From Massospora cicadina (Eukaryota; Entomophthoromycota; Entomophthoromycetes; Entomophthorales; Entomophthoraceae), in the NCBI GenBank assembly GCA_022478985.1, contig JAKSZP010004234.1:1-64000 (forward strand): a DNA stretch of 64,000 nucleotides, in the 5' to 3' direction. Below are positions 32,600 to 44,550 of this stretch, one piece after another. The notes under the pieces are model-generated. The model worked only from the letters and a program-made list of their open reading frames with translations. It ran no database searches and was not told the origin of the DNA. Made by a program: the position numbers and the translations under genes. Numbering within the stretch: position 1 is the stretch's first letter; each line of letters begins with the position of its first letter.

Positions 32600-35500
32600 C
32601 TATACCAACAGCTTCCATCAGATACCCCAGCTTCCGTTCCAGAGAGTGATTATTCACCCCCAAGCTCTGAGTTCCGCCAGGATGTGAAGAAGCCATATGC
32701 ATGGAAGATCCTGGAACAAACCGGCATAAGCAACGTGGATCCCTCCATGGACGTTGCCTCTCTAGTAGGGGTAAATGTAGCTGTTCCAGTTGAAAAAATC
32801 TCTATGGAGTATCCTCATGTCAGTATGGGCATATCCTCCTTTCTGAGTAACAAAAAGCCTTTAGATGTCCACGTATCAACACTGATGGTTCTTCTTACTA
32901 TGAGTGCACTCACTGTGACATTTTCGTTCAGAACACAAAAATCCGCACTATAATAGACAATGGGGCCCCTGTGAATATAATCTCTACCAGGTTGGTGGCT
33001 AAGCTTCCGTTAAAGCCGTATGTGGACCACAGAGTAGTATATGGGGCTGCGGGGACGCAGAGTACTGTTTCCAAAGGAGCATATAGCGCGTTGCCTTTAG
33101 AATTTGGGTCGGTCAGGGCTTCCAATCCAGTGGTGGTTCTACCAAACAATAACTACAATATGTTAATCAGCGCAGAATTTATGAGGAAATTTGGAGCTGT
33201 GATAGATATGGCAGAGGAAACCCTTAATATTTTGGGAAAGCAGCTTCCTAATTACCTTACCTCTAGTGGAATCCTAACAGATCCGTTCTGCTACAGTCAA
33301 ATCAATTTGTTGTACAGCGATGGGGTGATTCCTGTCCAATATTGGCAAATGAAGCGGAGAACCAGAGCCCTTCCCAACCAGATTTATGAGTATAAAGCGA
33401 TTCTGCTCTGAGTAGCAAGCGCTTTGAGCCTACCATCTGGACATCACTGCATAGTAGGAACTGAGCTTGAAATTGACATCCCTAAATGGCTATACGGGGA
33501 AATTATGGGACCTCACCAGCAATCATGGGATTGAACCACATGTGGCTCTAGGGCTACTGCCTCCTGGGAATGGGGAGGTAAAGGTACTGCTAGCGAATTT
33601 ACAGAAGGAGATAATAACTATCCAGCGGCATCAAGTGGTGGCTTATTTACAATTGGCTCCTATAGAGGAAGTTCGCCATATTCAATATTTTGGATTGTGG
33701 GAGGATCTTGGACTACCAACAACTTCATCATTTGGCGTAATGATAGTGGTTCTGTGGGAAGTACTAACTGGATTTTCAGTGGAACAGCAAGATAAGGATA
33801 TAGCTATATTTGAAAAATACTGGGATATTTTCACATATGGCAATCATGATTTGGGGTGCGCCCAAGGGGTGGCACATCAGATAGATACGGGGGATCACCC
33901 TCCCATTCGATTGCAGCCTATTAGACGTTCAAAGGTGGCAGAAGAGGTTGTCTCTGATGAGGTAGATAAACTTATCGAACAAGGATGCTAGAACCATATA
34001 ATAGTCAGTGAGCATCGCTGGTACTCATTGTAAAGAATAAAGATGGCATAAATAGGGTGGTTATTGATTATCAAAAACTCTATAGCGTAACAAAAAAGGA
34101 TTCCTACCCACTTCTGCGGATTGACAACACGTTGGATTGATTGGGCGGGGCGAATTATTTTTCCACCATGGATTTGATCTTGGGGTACTGACAGATCAAA
34201 TTTCCATCAGCAGAATGGGAGAAATACGCCATCATCACTTTGAAGAGGTTAATACAGTCAACACATATGCCACAGGGTTTGTGCAACGCCCCAGCTATGT
34301 TCCAGCGTGCTATAAATATGATTTTAGGTGAATTGAAGCTATCCGCATCTTAGTTTACCTCAATGAAATCAATGTGTTCTCACAAATGTTTACAGAGAAT
34401 ATTGCCCATCTGAACAAGTGCTCCGCTGCCTTGCTAGTGCTAATACAAAATTAAACCTTGAAAGTGTCACTTTTTTAAAGAACAATTAGAATACCTTGGG
34501 TTCATAGTGGATTCAAAAGGGCTTAAACCGCAGCCAGCAAAGGTGGAAGATGTAAGCAAGATGACCCACCCAGGTAATAAATGGGATATTAAAGTGTTTC
34601 TGGGGATCTAGTACTAAAAAAAAGTGTTTCTGGGGAGGGTTGGGTACTACAGATGGTTCATTTCCAACTTCAGTTATATCAGGGCACCGATCTTTGAGTT
34701 TTTAAGGAAAATTGCCTCAGTCAATTTGACAGAATGATGCCAAAACGCCTTTGGTGTGTTACAAACCGCGTTAGCAAGCACACCCATTTTGCAATATCCC
34801 AACTTTGACAAACAATCCATAGTACAAATGGATGCATCTCTCTCTGCTATAGGGGCATTATTATCCAAGAAGGACGACGACGGCATGGAGCACCCTGTCA
34901 AGTTTTGCATTTGAAGCGTGAACTCTCACGAATAAAACTACACCATGACTGAGTGGGAGTGCTTGACGGTGATTTACACGTACAAACAGTTTCAGGTATA
35001 TCTACCTGGGGTAGAATTCCAAGTGATGACGGATTACGCTTCCTTGCGCTGGCTGCAGAACCTTTATAACCTGAAGGATGGCTCAAGCGTTGGGCACTGA
35101 AGCTCCAGGTATACGATTTAAAAATTGTACACTGGCCAGAAGCCAAACATCAAAATGCGGATTATCTTTCCCAACTACCAACAGTTGCTTAAACGGCAGA
35201 TTTGGCTGACATTATGTACAAGAAGATGGTGGTGAACAAATACCATGACGAGCCGCCACAGGTGATCAAGGTATTAGATAGGCTCAGGCAGGATAATTTC
35301 CTATACAAGGGGGAACTATATAACTGGATTGTAGACTCGACGCTGAGTTTCCCTAAACCTTCCAATAGACCTGCGATTATTATGGATGCCCATTGGGCGT
35401 TAGGACATGGAGGATTGTGGAAAACGTTGGAGTTTTTGTGACCGCACTACTACTGGGATAGCATGCATTACAATGTACTGGAAACGGTAAGTTGTTGCCA

Positions 35501-36430
35501 TCAGTGTCAAGTGTAAAAGCCATTCCACAAGAAGACCACGTACCAGCTTGTTAAGCCCAGGTTTACCTGGCACACCGTTTCCCTTGATGTAGTGGGACCT
35601 CTGCCAAAATGCGCCAACTGATATAAGTATAAAATTGTCGCAATTGATCTTTTGACAAGATGGGTTGAGGCCAGGGAAATTAATGACTTGGGAGCGGTCA
35701 CCACTGCCAAATTTATTATGGGGTGCATTATACAGCAACATGGCTGCCCGCAGTTCATTTTAACGGACAACAGAACCAATTTCACTGCGCACATCTTGCC
35801 CAAGTTGAATGAGTTGATGGCGATCCACAGAGTTTTGATCACCCCCTACCATACGGAATCAAATGGAATGGTGGAATGGGTCAACGGAACCTTAGTGAAA
35901 ATACTCCGTAAGTTGGTGAAGGATCAACCTTTGAATAGAGTACCCCTATCTACAGCTGTATTTGCGTATAATATCAGCTATCAGTCGTCAACTGGCAAGA
36001 GCCCTTTCCAACTGCTGTATGGTTGACATCCAGCTCTGCCTGCCCTGATTTACTCGTGAGTAGAGGACACTGGTGGTGTGGAACCCAGTGATATTTGATG
36101 AATCTTATGGAAACTCTGATCAAGCTACAAATGGAAGCCTATCCCACCAGTTTTTCCAAGAAGATTTGCAATCAGGCAGCCAACCCTAAAAGATGGGGCG
36201 GACTTCCGCTGTTTGCTGTAGGAGATCATGTCTTATGCCATGACCAACACGAATTTGGGCGGAAAAACAAGCTCTCTAACATCTGGAATGGGCCGTTTTA
36301 GATAATCAAGAAGACTGGCATTGACGCCTACACCATTAAGGAACCTGCAGGGGGTCAAGTTATCAACCAATTTCACGCAAAGTTCCTTTGAGCATATAAG
36401 CAATAGAAGCATATCATCCAATCAAAGGGG
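32600..36430 (+). pseudogene. pol relic of element G: protease, RT, RNase H, integrase
   Basis: Protease: TIIDNGAPVNIISTRLVAKL at about 32945, where Asn (32959-32961) replaces the usual Thr or Ser of D-T/S-G, then NMLISAEFM. RT is badly decayed: LIEQGC, YLNEINVFSQ in place of Y-L-D-D, and KVFLG interrupted by the 14-bp insert at 34607. RNase H: VQMDASLSAIGALLSKKDDD, TMTEWECL, VMTDYASL. The integrase is the best kept part: AHWALGHGG, CCHQCQV, SLDVVGPL, RWVEAREINDLGAV, ILTDNRTNF, ESNGMVEWVNG (D, D and E all present). The NIWNGPF module lies near 36280. A single stop follows QLLYG at 36024. Confidence 0.8.
34607..34620 (+). repeat. Ultra-short retroposed fragment no. 2 (14 bp) with perfect 16-bp TSD
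   Basis: tctagtactaaaaa sits between two exact copies of aaagtgtttctgggga (34591-34606 and 34621-34636). Removing it and one TSD copy restores the conserved K-V-F-L-G-x-V-G-Y-Y motif of the RT/RNase H connection in element G. It shares its whole sequence with the 3' ends of the other three fragments. Confidence 0.85.
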
Positions 36431-36437
36431 GAGGTAA

Positions 36438-36915
36438 TGTCAAGAAGTTAATATAACTGGACAATTTGCTTTACATTGCGGCGGATCAGAAATGGGAGTC
36501 AAGATGAGTCTCAAGATTGATGGAAAAGATATATGTATGAAAAGTGAAAAGATTGAAGTGTTGACCACTCGGTTAATTGAGGGAAATTATGATGAGATTT
36601 TGAGGGTAGATGAGAACTCATAGAAAAGGGATAACGAATAGGAGATTACCAATCAGAGGATGTATTCAGCTTGGGAGACTAAGATTTAAGAGTTGAATGG
36701 AAGATTGAGAAGGAGGGTTTTTAGCGGGTGTTTGCAGATAAGTCTGCAATTATTAGAAGACTAATAAAGCGTTGATAGGGGCGATTGCTCCATATACCAT
36801 TTGTCAGGTTTTTATTAGAGTTGGCGATCTTCATATTACCAATTAAGTTTCGCAGTGACTAATACCCTGTGTAAACCAACTCACCAGAATCAAGCCTTTG
36901 CGCCAATAATTAACA
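36438..36915 (+). repeat. 3' LTR of element G
   Basis: Follows the purine tract aaagggggaggtaa; starts TGTCAAGAAG and ends ATTAACA before the accac TSD. Confidence 0.88.
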
Positions 36916-37735
36916 ACCACAATGTTGGATGAAGACATATCTTTGCTTAAAATTGTTCAGTTTTTGTGCCATATATCAGCCAACTTCCCTCCACCTAATA
37001 CAGAGCAGAATTCTTCCACTACCACTACCATATCATCTTACTTGGGGAAATTTGTCTGTCCAGTTCAGAGTCCACCAAGTTACCCTCAGCAGTTGAACGT
37101 CCGCCCCACAGCTGCTTATCGTCACTGGTCCAATTACCACCCTAGACCTGTTTACGCTGATCACTTACAGTCCAACTCTTGATGTGGCTCATTTTACATT
37201 AATCAGGGACATGGTCTCTATGGGGGTCAGCTGTTTCAAATGCAGTCAACAGGGGCATCTGGCATGATGCTGCTCCAATCATCAGGTTTCTCACGTATAG
37301 CTGGAACAGTACTGCCAGGGAAAAGTCAGAGCGGAGTAGAGATGGGCCTCTCTACTTCTGCTGTCCCAAATCCAAACATCCCACCTGAGCCCATTCCAGA
37401 ATATTCAGCGGAAGTCCCCTTGTACAATGAGGCAGTATTATATCAGCAGCTGGTTAGGGGTTAAATGTTTTGACACAAGTGAAGTCTGCGGCTGTGGCGG
37501 AAGAGGGGTCTCAGATGCAGTTCAAGCCGGATGCTTGTCAAATGTTTAAACAAGTTTCCCCTGACAAGTTAAACCCCTATGCCAATGCACCTTTCTTTCA
37601 AGAAGTAAACGTCACACTTCTGGTCAAAATAATTATAAAACAATATCCCAAAATTGGTGAGGGGATTGCTTGTTTCCTTGGAAACAGAGACTCCTTAAAT
37701 GTCCATGTTATAAACAGTCAAGACGCATCTTACCT
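36916..37735 (+). pseudogene. gag relic of element D, part 2
   Basis: Continues D's gag after G: MLDEDISLLKIVQFLCHISA, then a Gln/Tyr/Pro-rich stretch (36922-37182) and an open piece at 37240-37464 (IPPEPIPEYSAEVPLYNEAV). Then PDKLNPYANAPFFQEVNVTL leads towards protease. No zinc knuckle is clear. Confidence 0.65.
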
Positions 37736-40139
37736 CAAATGTACTTACTGCGAACTGGTTGTAGCTAAAAACCAAGTCTGTGCTATCATAGATAACAGTT
37801 GCCCCAATGAATATAGTCTCCACAAAGCTGGTGGCCAGGTTGACATTAAAACTAAATGTGGAACACTGGATGGTATATGGAACTGCTGGGGCGAAAACAC
37901 GGTCTCTGAGAGAGCATACAGTGCTCTTCTGTTGCAGTTTGGTTCTATTGTCGTGGTAGCCCCAGCTATAGTGATACCGAATAGTAATTATGATCTGTTA
38001 ATTGGAACCATCTTCTTGCGACACTATGGGGCTGTCATTGATATGATGGACATAATATTTGAAATATTAGGTCAGAAAATCCCAATTCACTTCACCTCTA
38101 GCGGAGTACCAAAAGATCCAGTGCATATGGGGAATATCAATCTAGCTTATAGTGATGGAGTGATCCCCATGCGCTACCATCAATTAAAGGGAAAAACCCA
38201 GGCCTTCCCCAACAGATTTATGAATATCAGGGGCTGCCGCTCAGAGCTGCTGGACCTATATCCATTCCATCTGGGCATTAAATTATAGTGAACACTGAAT
38301 TGGTGGTTGAAGTTACCAATGGACTCTATGGGGAAGTTATTGGGCTGTATCAGCAATCGAGGTTTGAGCCCCACGTGGCCCCAGACATTATATTACCAGG
38401 GCAGGGGAAGATAAAGGTATTACTTGCAAATCTACAAACAGAAGCACTGCAAATTCGCCGCCACCAAATAGTGACATAATTACACTTAATCCCCGTTTAG
38501 GAGGTTCTTTTGGTTCACAAGTTTGGGTTGCTGGAGGAATTTGGTCTGCCTTTTAAACCACAGCTCAAAATAATGGCTGTTTTATCACGTGATGAATTAA
38601 TGGGGTTGTCAAAACCACAGAAGGATTGGGCAGTCACTTTATTTCAAATTTTTTGGAAATTTTGCTTTTGATGACCATAATTTAGAATGTGCGCGGGGGA
38701 TGTTCATCAGCTGGACACTGGAGATCATCATTTCATCAGGTCCTGGCTGATACACCAATAAAGGGTGGTGGAAGAAGTAGTAACCGAGGAGATTGACAAG
38801 CTGCTAGAGCAAGGGATGCTTGAACCGTCGAAGAGTCCATGGGCTTCTCCTGTTCTTATTGTAAAAAGAAGAGTGGTACTAACTGCATAGTAATTGACTA
38901 CTGGAAGCTCAACAGCATCACCAAAAAGGACTCATATCCCTTGCCATGGATTGATGATGCTTTGGATTGGATAAGGGGATCTCGTTTTTTTCAGCAATGG
39001 ATCTGATTTCAGGCTTCTGGCAAATCGAGTTGACAGCGGTGGAACAGGAGAAGTGCGCTATAATCACGTAAAAGGGCTTTTTCAACCGACTTGGATGCCG
39101 CAAGGGCTGTATAATGCCCCAGCTACATTTCAACAAGTGATGGTTACTATTCTCAGGGACTTTAATCTGTCATGCGTCATCATATATACCTCGATGACAT
39201 TAATGTTATTTCCCAAACCTTCTATGAGCACCTTGAACATTTAGAAGCAGAATATAGCCAGCTCGCTGAGTCCAACGTCAAGATCAAACCTCAGAAATGC
39301 CATTTCTTCAAGGACCAGTTGGAGTACCTCAGGTTTGTGGTTGATGCCATGGGGCTGAGACCTCAACCAGCCAAGATGGAAGCTATTCAAAAAATGACTC
39401 CGCCCAACAGTAAGCAGGATATACAGGTATTTTTGGGAATGGTCGGCTATTATCAGCGCTTCATCCCTAACTTCAGCTGTAACAGGGGCCCACTGTTTGA
39501 GTTACTAAGAAAGGACACCATGTTCAAATGGATGGAACATCAGCATTATGCTTTTGATATGCTTTGAATGGCGTTGATCAGTGCGCCAGTGTTATGCTAT
39601 CCCAATTTTAAAAGAGTTCATTGTTCAGATGTATGCATCCCTTTCCGCTGTGGGGGCAGTCATATCCCAAAAAGATGAGGAATGAGAGGAGCATCTCATA
39701 GCATACTGCAGTCATAGCTTGAACAGCCATGAGTACAACTATACCTTGACTGAGTGGGAGTGCTTAGTGGTGATCTACGCCTATAAGAAATTTCAGATGT
39801 AGTTGCACGATGTAAATTCAAAGTTGTAATGGATCATGCCTTGTTACGCTGGTTACAGAATCTCAAAGAGCCTGAAGGGCATCTGGCCTGATGGGCTCTT
39901 AAACTGCAGGCATACAACTTCAAAATTCTTCACCGACCTGGAGCAAAACACCAGAATGCCGATTGCTTATTGAGATTACCCATGATTGCAGTTAGGGTTG
40001 ATCCGAATGATATAATGTTTGATAAGATGCTTAGCGGCAAGTATGATGATGAACCACCTCCAGTCATCAAGGTATTGGACGAAATAAGGGCAAATCTTTA
40101 AGAAAAATGGGAAATTATATAAGCAGATAGGGGATACTA
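37736..40139 (+). pseudogene. pol relic of element D, part 1: protease, RT, RNase H
   Basis: Protease within the open frame 37470-38288: VCAIIDNSCPNEYS (D-N-S in place of D-T/S-G) and DLLIGTIFLRHYGAVIDMMD. RT from about 38800: CIVIDYWKLNSITKKDSYPL, FFSAMDLISGFWQIEL, MPQGLYNAPATFQQVM and HHIYLDDINVISQ at 39172 (Y-L-D-D intact). Then FKDQLEYLRFVVDAMGLRPQ and IQVFLGMVGYYQRFIPNFS. RNase H follows with stops (TLTEWECLVVIY, MDHALLRWL). It ends at the solo LTR. Confidence 0.85.
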
Positions 40140-40144
40140 CCGTG

Positions 40145-41160
40145 TGTCAGAAATTTGACTATGGGCTCTGCTAGTTGGCAGGCTAACCAGTATGAAGACT
40201 GGTCAGCCCTTGCCATTTCACCTTAGGTGTCAGGGCTAGCAGCGCCAGCTAACCCCATGGCATGTCACCTGTGCCATTTGGGGATCCCCTTTAACCTAAA
40301 CTCCAACCAACGAATTAAATACTAAACTTATAACAAAAAGTAGAATAGGCAAAGGGAGAAATTTATTGAAAGGGAAGCGCCAGGTATTTATACTATTTAC
40401 AAAAGGGCTACTGCACCCATCGCCAACCTATTGGCTCTTCCGCTGGTTCTTCCAGCCAACCACTTCTCTTCTTCTACTACTTCTTCTACATTATCTCTTC
40501 CCTGGCGTCAGCCTCTCGCTCCATCCTTCCCAATGTCCAAATTAGTTTTGGCTCATCCTTGGCATTAAGTTGCTGGTGAGCCATATAAATTATTAATCTA
40601 AATAAACATCAAATTCATATTTAACCTTCAAGTTGATAATAATGCGCCGGAAACAACTTTGGTCACTCACTTGACTTGGAATATCTCAGCATCTCACCAA
40701 CATCTATTCTCATCTTATCTTGATAATAAATGAGGTACTGGAAACAACCTTGGCCGCCTTGAAATCATAATTGTCAGATCCACTGACATCATATTATCAG
40801 TACAGGCAGTGAACGTTTGAAGCAAATAAATCAGATTTCCACCGGAAATCCCAAAACTGACCACAAATGGCAGTTGGCGTCAAACTCTGATTCTGCTGAC
40901 TGATACTGATTGGATCATCATTGGCTATTAGTTGCCAGTGATCCTTATACTAATTTGGGGCCACCAGTTGGCCCCAATCAAACCTAATACCAAACTTGGC
41001 GAAATACTAATTTCAGCTCAACCCAAATTGGGGAGCAACTAACCAACAATCGAACCAAATAACACAAAATTCAGTCAATAAATCATTTTGCTGGGATTGG
41101 TCATATCATCCCAGATAACGCTTAATCATTGGAGGATTCCATCTGGTTAAAATCATGACA
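40145..41160 (-). mobile_element. Solo LTR of an unrelated element inserted in D
   Basis: A 1,016-bp block with short inverted ends TGTCA...TGACA. It is flanked by ccgtg (40140-40144) and cagtg (41161-41165), a 5-bp TSD with one mismatch. It has no coding frame. On the minus strand it carries TATAAATA (40392-40385) and a poly(A) signal AATAAA (40367-40362), so it most likely lies reversed relative to D. Its other copy was presumably lost by LTR-LTR recombination. No relative occurs in the window. Confidence 0.75.
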
Positions 41161-41165
41161 CAGTG

Positions 41166-42245
41166 AATAACCCAAGACCTTCCACTCACCCAACTATTAT
41201 TATGAGTGCACACCGAGTTGTTGGACATGATGGAGTAAATAAGACCCTGGAATTACTGCAACCACAGTAATATTAAAAAGCATGAACTTTGACGTTCTTG
41301 AGACAATCTCCTGCTGCCACCAGTGCCAGGTGGAAAAGCCATTTCTCTGAAAGACTTCATACCAGTTAGTGAAGCCTCACTTTTCCTGGCACACTGTTTC
41401 AATTGATGTCGTGGGTCCCTGCCAACAGGGGCAAACCAGTCCAAATACATCCTGGTGATGATTGACTACTTTACCAGGTGGGTTGAGGCGAGACCAATAT
41501 GCAATTTGGGTGCACTCATGGTGGCTAAGTTTTTTATGAAATTTTAATTCAGTGACATGATTGTCCCCAGTTCATCCTTACTGACAATGAAATGAACTTC
41601 ACCTCACACATCTTACCTAAGCTCAATGTATTGATGGGAATCCGCGGGGTCTTGATGACCCCATATCGCCCTGAATCTAACGGAATGATTGAGAAAGTTA
41701 ATGGTACCTTGGTGAACATACTCCGAAAATTGGTGATGGATTGATCTTCTTATTGGACTTCTATCCTTTCCACCGCCATTTTTGTTTATAACACTAGCTA
41801 CCATTCTGCCACAGGAAAAGTCCTTTTCAACTATTGTTTGGATGGCACCCTGCTCTTCCAGCACTGCTATATTCCTGTGTATAGGATACCAGCGGAATGG
41901 ATACTCACCGGTATTTGACTAAATTAGTGGACACGCTGATCAAACTGCAAACCAGAGCCTACTCATGCAGTTTAGCAAATAAGATTAAGGCTCAGACAGC
42001 TGATAAAGTATGGCGTAGTGGCCTCGCTCAGTTCTAAGATGGAGATATGGTTTTGTTTCATGACCAGCAAGGGTTTGGTCAGAAACACAAGCTGGCCAAC
42101 ATCTGGATAGGTCCATTGGAAGAAATTGAGAAAACAAGCGTTGACGCCTATACAATCAAGGATCCCACAAGTGGTCAGATAATCAACCGAGTGCATGCAA
42201 AGTTTCTTCTGCTATATAAACAGTAAGAGCTTTATCATCCAGTCA
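41166..42245 (+). pseudogene. pol relic of element D, part 2: integrase
   Basis: Resumes after the solo LTR: IIMSAHRVVGHDGVNKTLEL, CCHQCQVEKPF, SWHTVSIDVVGP, then after shifts [27 protein letters not shown] and HPALPALLYSCV. The G-P-x module NIWIGPLEEIEKTSVDAYTI lies near 42100, followed by INRVHAKFLLLYKQ. It parallels G's integrase but has many more stops and frameshifts. No chromodomain. Confidence 0.8.
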
Positions 42246-42257
42246 AGGGGGGAGTAA

Positions 42258-42857
42258 TGTCGAGATTATGATATGACTGTATGATAAAGCCAAAATAGTT
42301 ATGGCGAATTGGCTAGAATTCTCCAAAAATAATTACAGAGTTTGAGTTTTCAAGCGCCTTACAATGAGATGACATTGGGTTGAATGAATGATATTGTATC
42401 GCTTTAAATTAAATGATAAGGTAATGTCAACAAACAATGAAAAATGAGATGTCAACGTACAATGAATATTGAGCAGATTGCCTCAAACTAAAGCAATCAT
42501 GAATTTATAGAATGATGAACTTTTCCAGAACCAATAAGAATATGGTGGAACGAATAAACTAAGCATAAGCATCAGTACTGACTGAAGTCGCTGGGATATC
42601 AGCGAGATGAGGGGATTGAAAGGAGGAGGATTTTGAGTAGTTAGAGAGAGTAAGCGGACTAGGAAGGATCCGCTCAGATTATTGATACAATAAAAGAAGT
42701 GTTTTTGGGAAAATTGCTCCCTTTTGTTATATTTATTTATTTGAGTGTGTTCTGAGAGAATGACAGTCTTCATATCATCCTTTCCAATTGCTCAGTGGGT
42801 TGACCCTGTGCCAAAACCCTTACAGCATATCTTAACGATTCCACCAATTTTATGACA
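42258..42857 (+). repeat. 3' LTR of element D
   Basis: Starts TGTCGAGATTATG after a G-rich purine tract; ends CCAATTTTATGACA. Pairs with 27483-28089. Confidence 0.88.
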
Positions 42858-43917
42858 CCATGGATTTTATAGTAGAGCTACACAGTTCCCAAGGATTCAA
42901 TGCAGTGTTGGTGGTGTTATATAGTTTCACTAAAATGTCTTATTTTATCTCAACTACTACCAATGTCACAGCTAAAGAGATAGCTCGTCTGTTTTTAAGA
43001 AATGTATTCCTGCATCATGGTACTCTCAAGGAGGTGATCTCAGACAGAGAGCCTCAATTCACATCAACTATCTAGAAACAGCTCCTTGTAGACCTTGGAA
43101 TAAAGAGATGTTTATCCAACGCATACCATCTGAATACTGGTGGACAAACTGAGAGAGTTAATCAGGTGCTGGTGCATTACCTGAGATGCTATGTTAATGC
43201 GGAGCAGGACAATTGGGTTGAGTTGTTGCCTATGGCCCAGTTCTGTTATAACACTCTAGATCATTCTTCAACTGGAATGTTACCATTCAAAGCTAACTAT
43301 GGGTATGATGTGAACTGAGAACCATTACCATCTGTTGAAGCGGACAACCCCCTGGGAGGGAATTTTTATGAAACCTTCATCAAACTCATGCACTTTGATA
43401 AGATAATCTGAACTGAGCAGTACATATTTACAAAAGACTTTACAGATAAGAAACGTGTGCCTGGTAAGGTGTTGGAAGTAGGTAGCCAAGTTTACCTGGA
43501 TACTCGCAATATTCCTCTGGATTACCATGTCAGAAACTTGTGCATTGGCGCATAGGCCATACAAGGTCACAGAGGTTATAGGTAAGGTGGCTTACTGTCT
43601 TGAATTGCCTGAAAGATGGAAAATTCACAATGTATTCCATCGCTCCCTCTCACATAAAAAAGAAGGAAGTTCCCTACCACACCAGAAAGTTAAAGAGCTA
43701 GCATCACCACTGATTAAAGGTCCCTGTCCTGAGTATGAGGTGGAGGCTATTAAAGGGAGACGAACATATCATGGTAAAGTGCAATACATGGTTAAGTGGG
43801 CTGGATTCCTGCAGAAGAGAGAACTGGGAGCTGAGGAGAACTTAAAGAATGCAGGCAAGCTATTAAAAAAATAAAAGAAGAATGCCTCACAGGTAGCTTC
43901 AGGCTAGTGGAGGATGG
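42858..43917 (+). pseudogene. pol relic of element C, part 3: integrase core and chromodomain
   Basis: Begins MDFIVELHSSQGFNAVLVVL, the catalytic core with its first Asp. Then VISDREPQFTSTI (second Asp) and YHLNTGGQTERVNQVLVHYL (Glu), so D, D and E are all kept. RPYKVTEVIGKVAYCLELPE is the G-P-Y/F-type module. A C-terminal chromodomain follows at about 43730: CPEYEVEAIKGRRTYHGKVQ, YMVKWAGFL, GAEENLKNAGKLL. Chromodomains bind methylated histone H3 and steer integration to heterochromatin. Stops at 43072, 43316 and 43551 break the frame. Only C among the elements here has this domain. Confidence 0.9.
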
Positions 43918-44550
43918 TGTCAGAGTAAACCCTGAAATGAGTGGAATTCCTGAAATTACAGATATAATCAGTCAGATCAATAAGATATGTGATGAAATAG
44001 ATCGATTAATTGCATATCAAATGAATGCTTGTATTGAAAATGTTTGATTAATCATTTAAATTACTTCAGTTAAAATATATTGAGTCAATTAATCGCAACA
44101 AAACGAATTTATGATCAGACTGAGACGATTCCCACTGCCTTTCAAAATCACATGAAAGTTGCAATCCCATAAGCTCCAGAGAAGAATAATGCACTGTTTT
44201 AAAATCAAACGAGCTTAGGTAAGTCCAGGAAGTTAGATGATATATAAAACCCAGGCATTCATTTGGTTAATCTTTGCGGTCAATAAAAATATTCTTTAAC
44301 ATGCAAACACTATTAAGTTTATTTACTAAAGTGTTATCAATACTGATCTAACACCCCTGCCTACAAGAAGCTCCCTTTCAACTTTCCCCTTTTAAAACCA
44401 TATCTTTAGGCAACTCCCATACCAGCTTACCCACCATTACTTATACCTGAACAACTCTAGTGTCCTTGTCATACTGGTTTAAACCCCTTGATTATGCTAG
44501 CTCATGGTTATCTACCCCCAAGTAGGTCAGTAGTACACAAGTGCCTGACA
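43918..44550 (+). repeat. 3' LTR of element C
   Basis: Starts TGTCAGAGTAAACC after gaggatgg; ends GTGCCTGACA before the TSD cctcc. TATATAAAA at 44241 and AATAAA at 44282. Confidence 0.9.

Larger units (their letters stand above)
28694..36915 (+). mobile_element. Element G: Ty3/gypsy retrotransposon inserted in gag of D, with long pre-gag region
   Basis: LTRs at 28694-29168 and 36438-36915 (475 and 478 bp), flanked by the perfect TSD accac (28689-28693 and 36916-36920). Excision restores D's gag from NVVTT to MLDEDISLL, in line with NTMSHILDEDAGL in G's own gag. The order is pre-gag coiled-coil region, gag, protease, RT, RNase H, integrase with G-P-F module. Relative to D it carries about 2.4 kb extra between primer-binding site and gag. 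It was later hit by the 14-bp fragment at 34607. Confidence 0.9.
27483..42857 (+). mobile_element. Element D: Ty3/gypsy retrotransposon inserted in the integrase of C
   Basis: LTRs at 27483-28089 and 42258-42857 (607 and 600 bp), starting TGTTGAG / TGTCGAG and ending TAACA / TGACA. Primer-binding site at 28091 and purine tract (caaggggggagtaa) before the 3' LTR. It splits C's integrase exactly between PWESIFM and DFIVEL. Flanks ttatg (left) and ccatg (right) agree at three of five bases and are the likely decayed TSD. D is in turn split by G and by a solo LTR. Without them it is about 6.1 kb. Confidence 0.88.
15615..44550 (+). mobile_element. Element C: chromodomain Ty3/gypsy retrotransposon, hugely expanded by nested insertions
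   Basis: LTRs at 15615-16245 (631 bp) and 43918-44550 (633 bp) both start TGTCA and end AACA/GACA. They are flanked by a perfect 5-bp TSD, cctcc (15610-15614 and 44551-44555). The body is in four pieces: gag (16390-16879), protease-RT-RNase H (23096-25182), integrase zinc finger (27110-27482) and integrase core plus chromodomain (42858-43917). Removing B, F1 and D brings the integrase and pol frames together in the expected order. Native length without insertions is about 5.4 kb. Confidence 0.9.
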
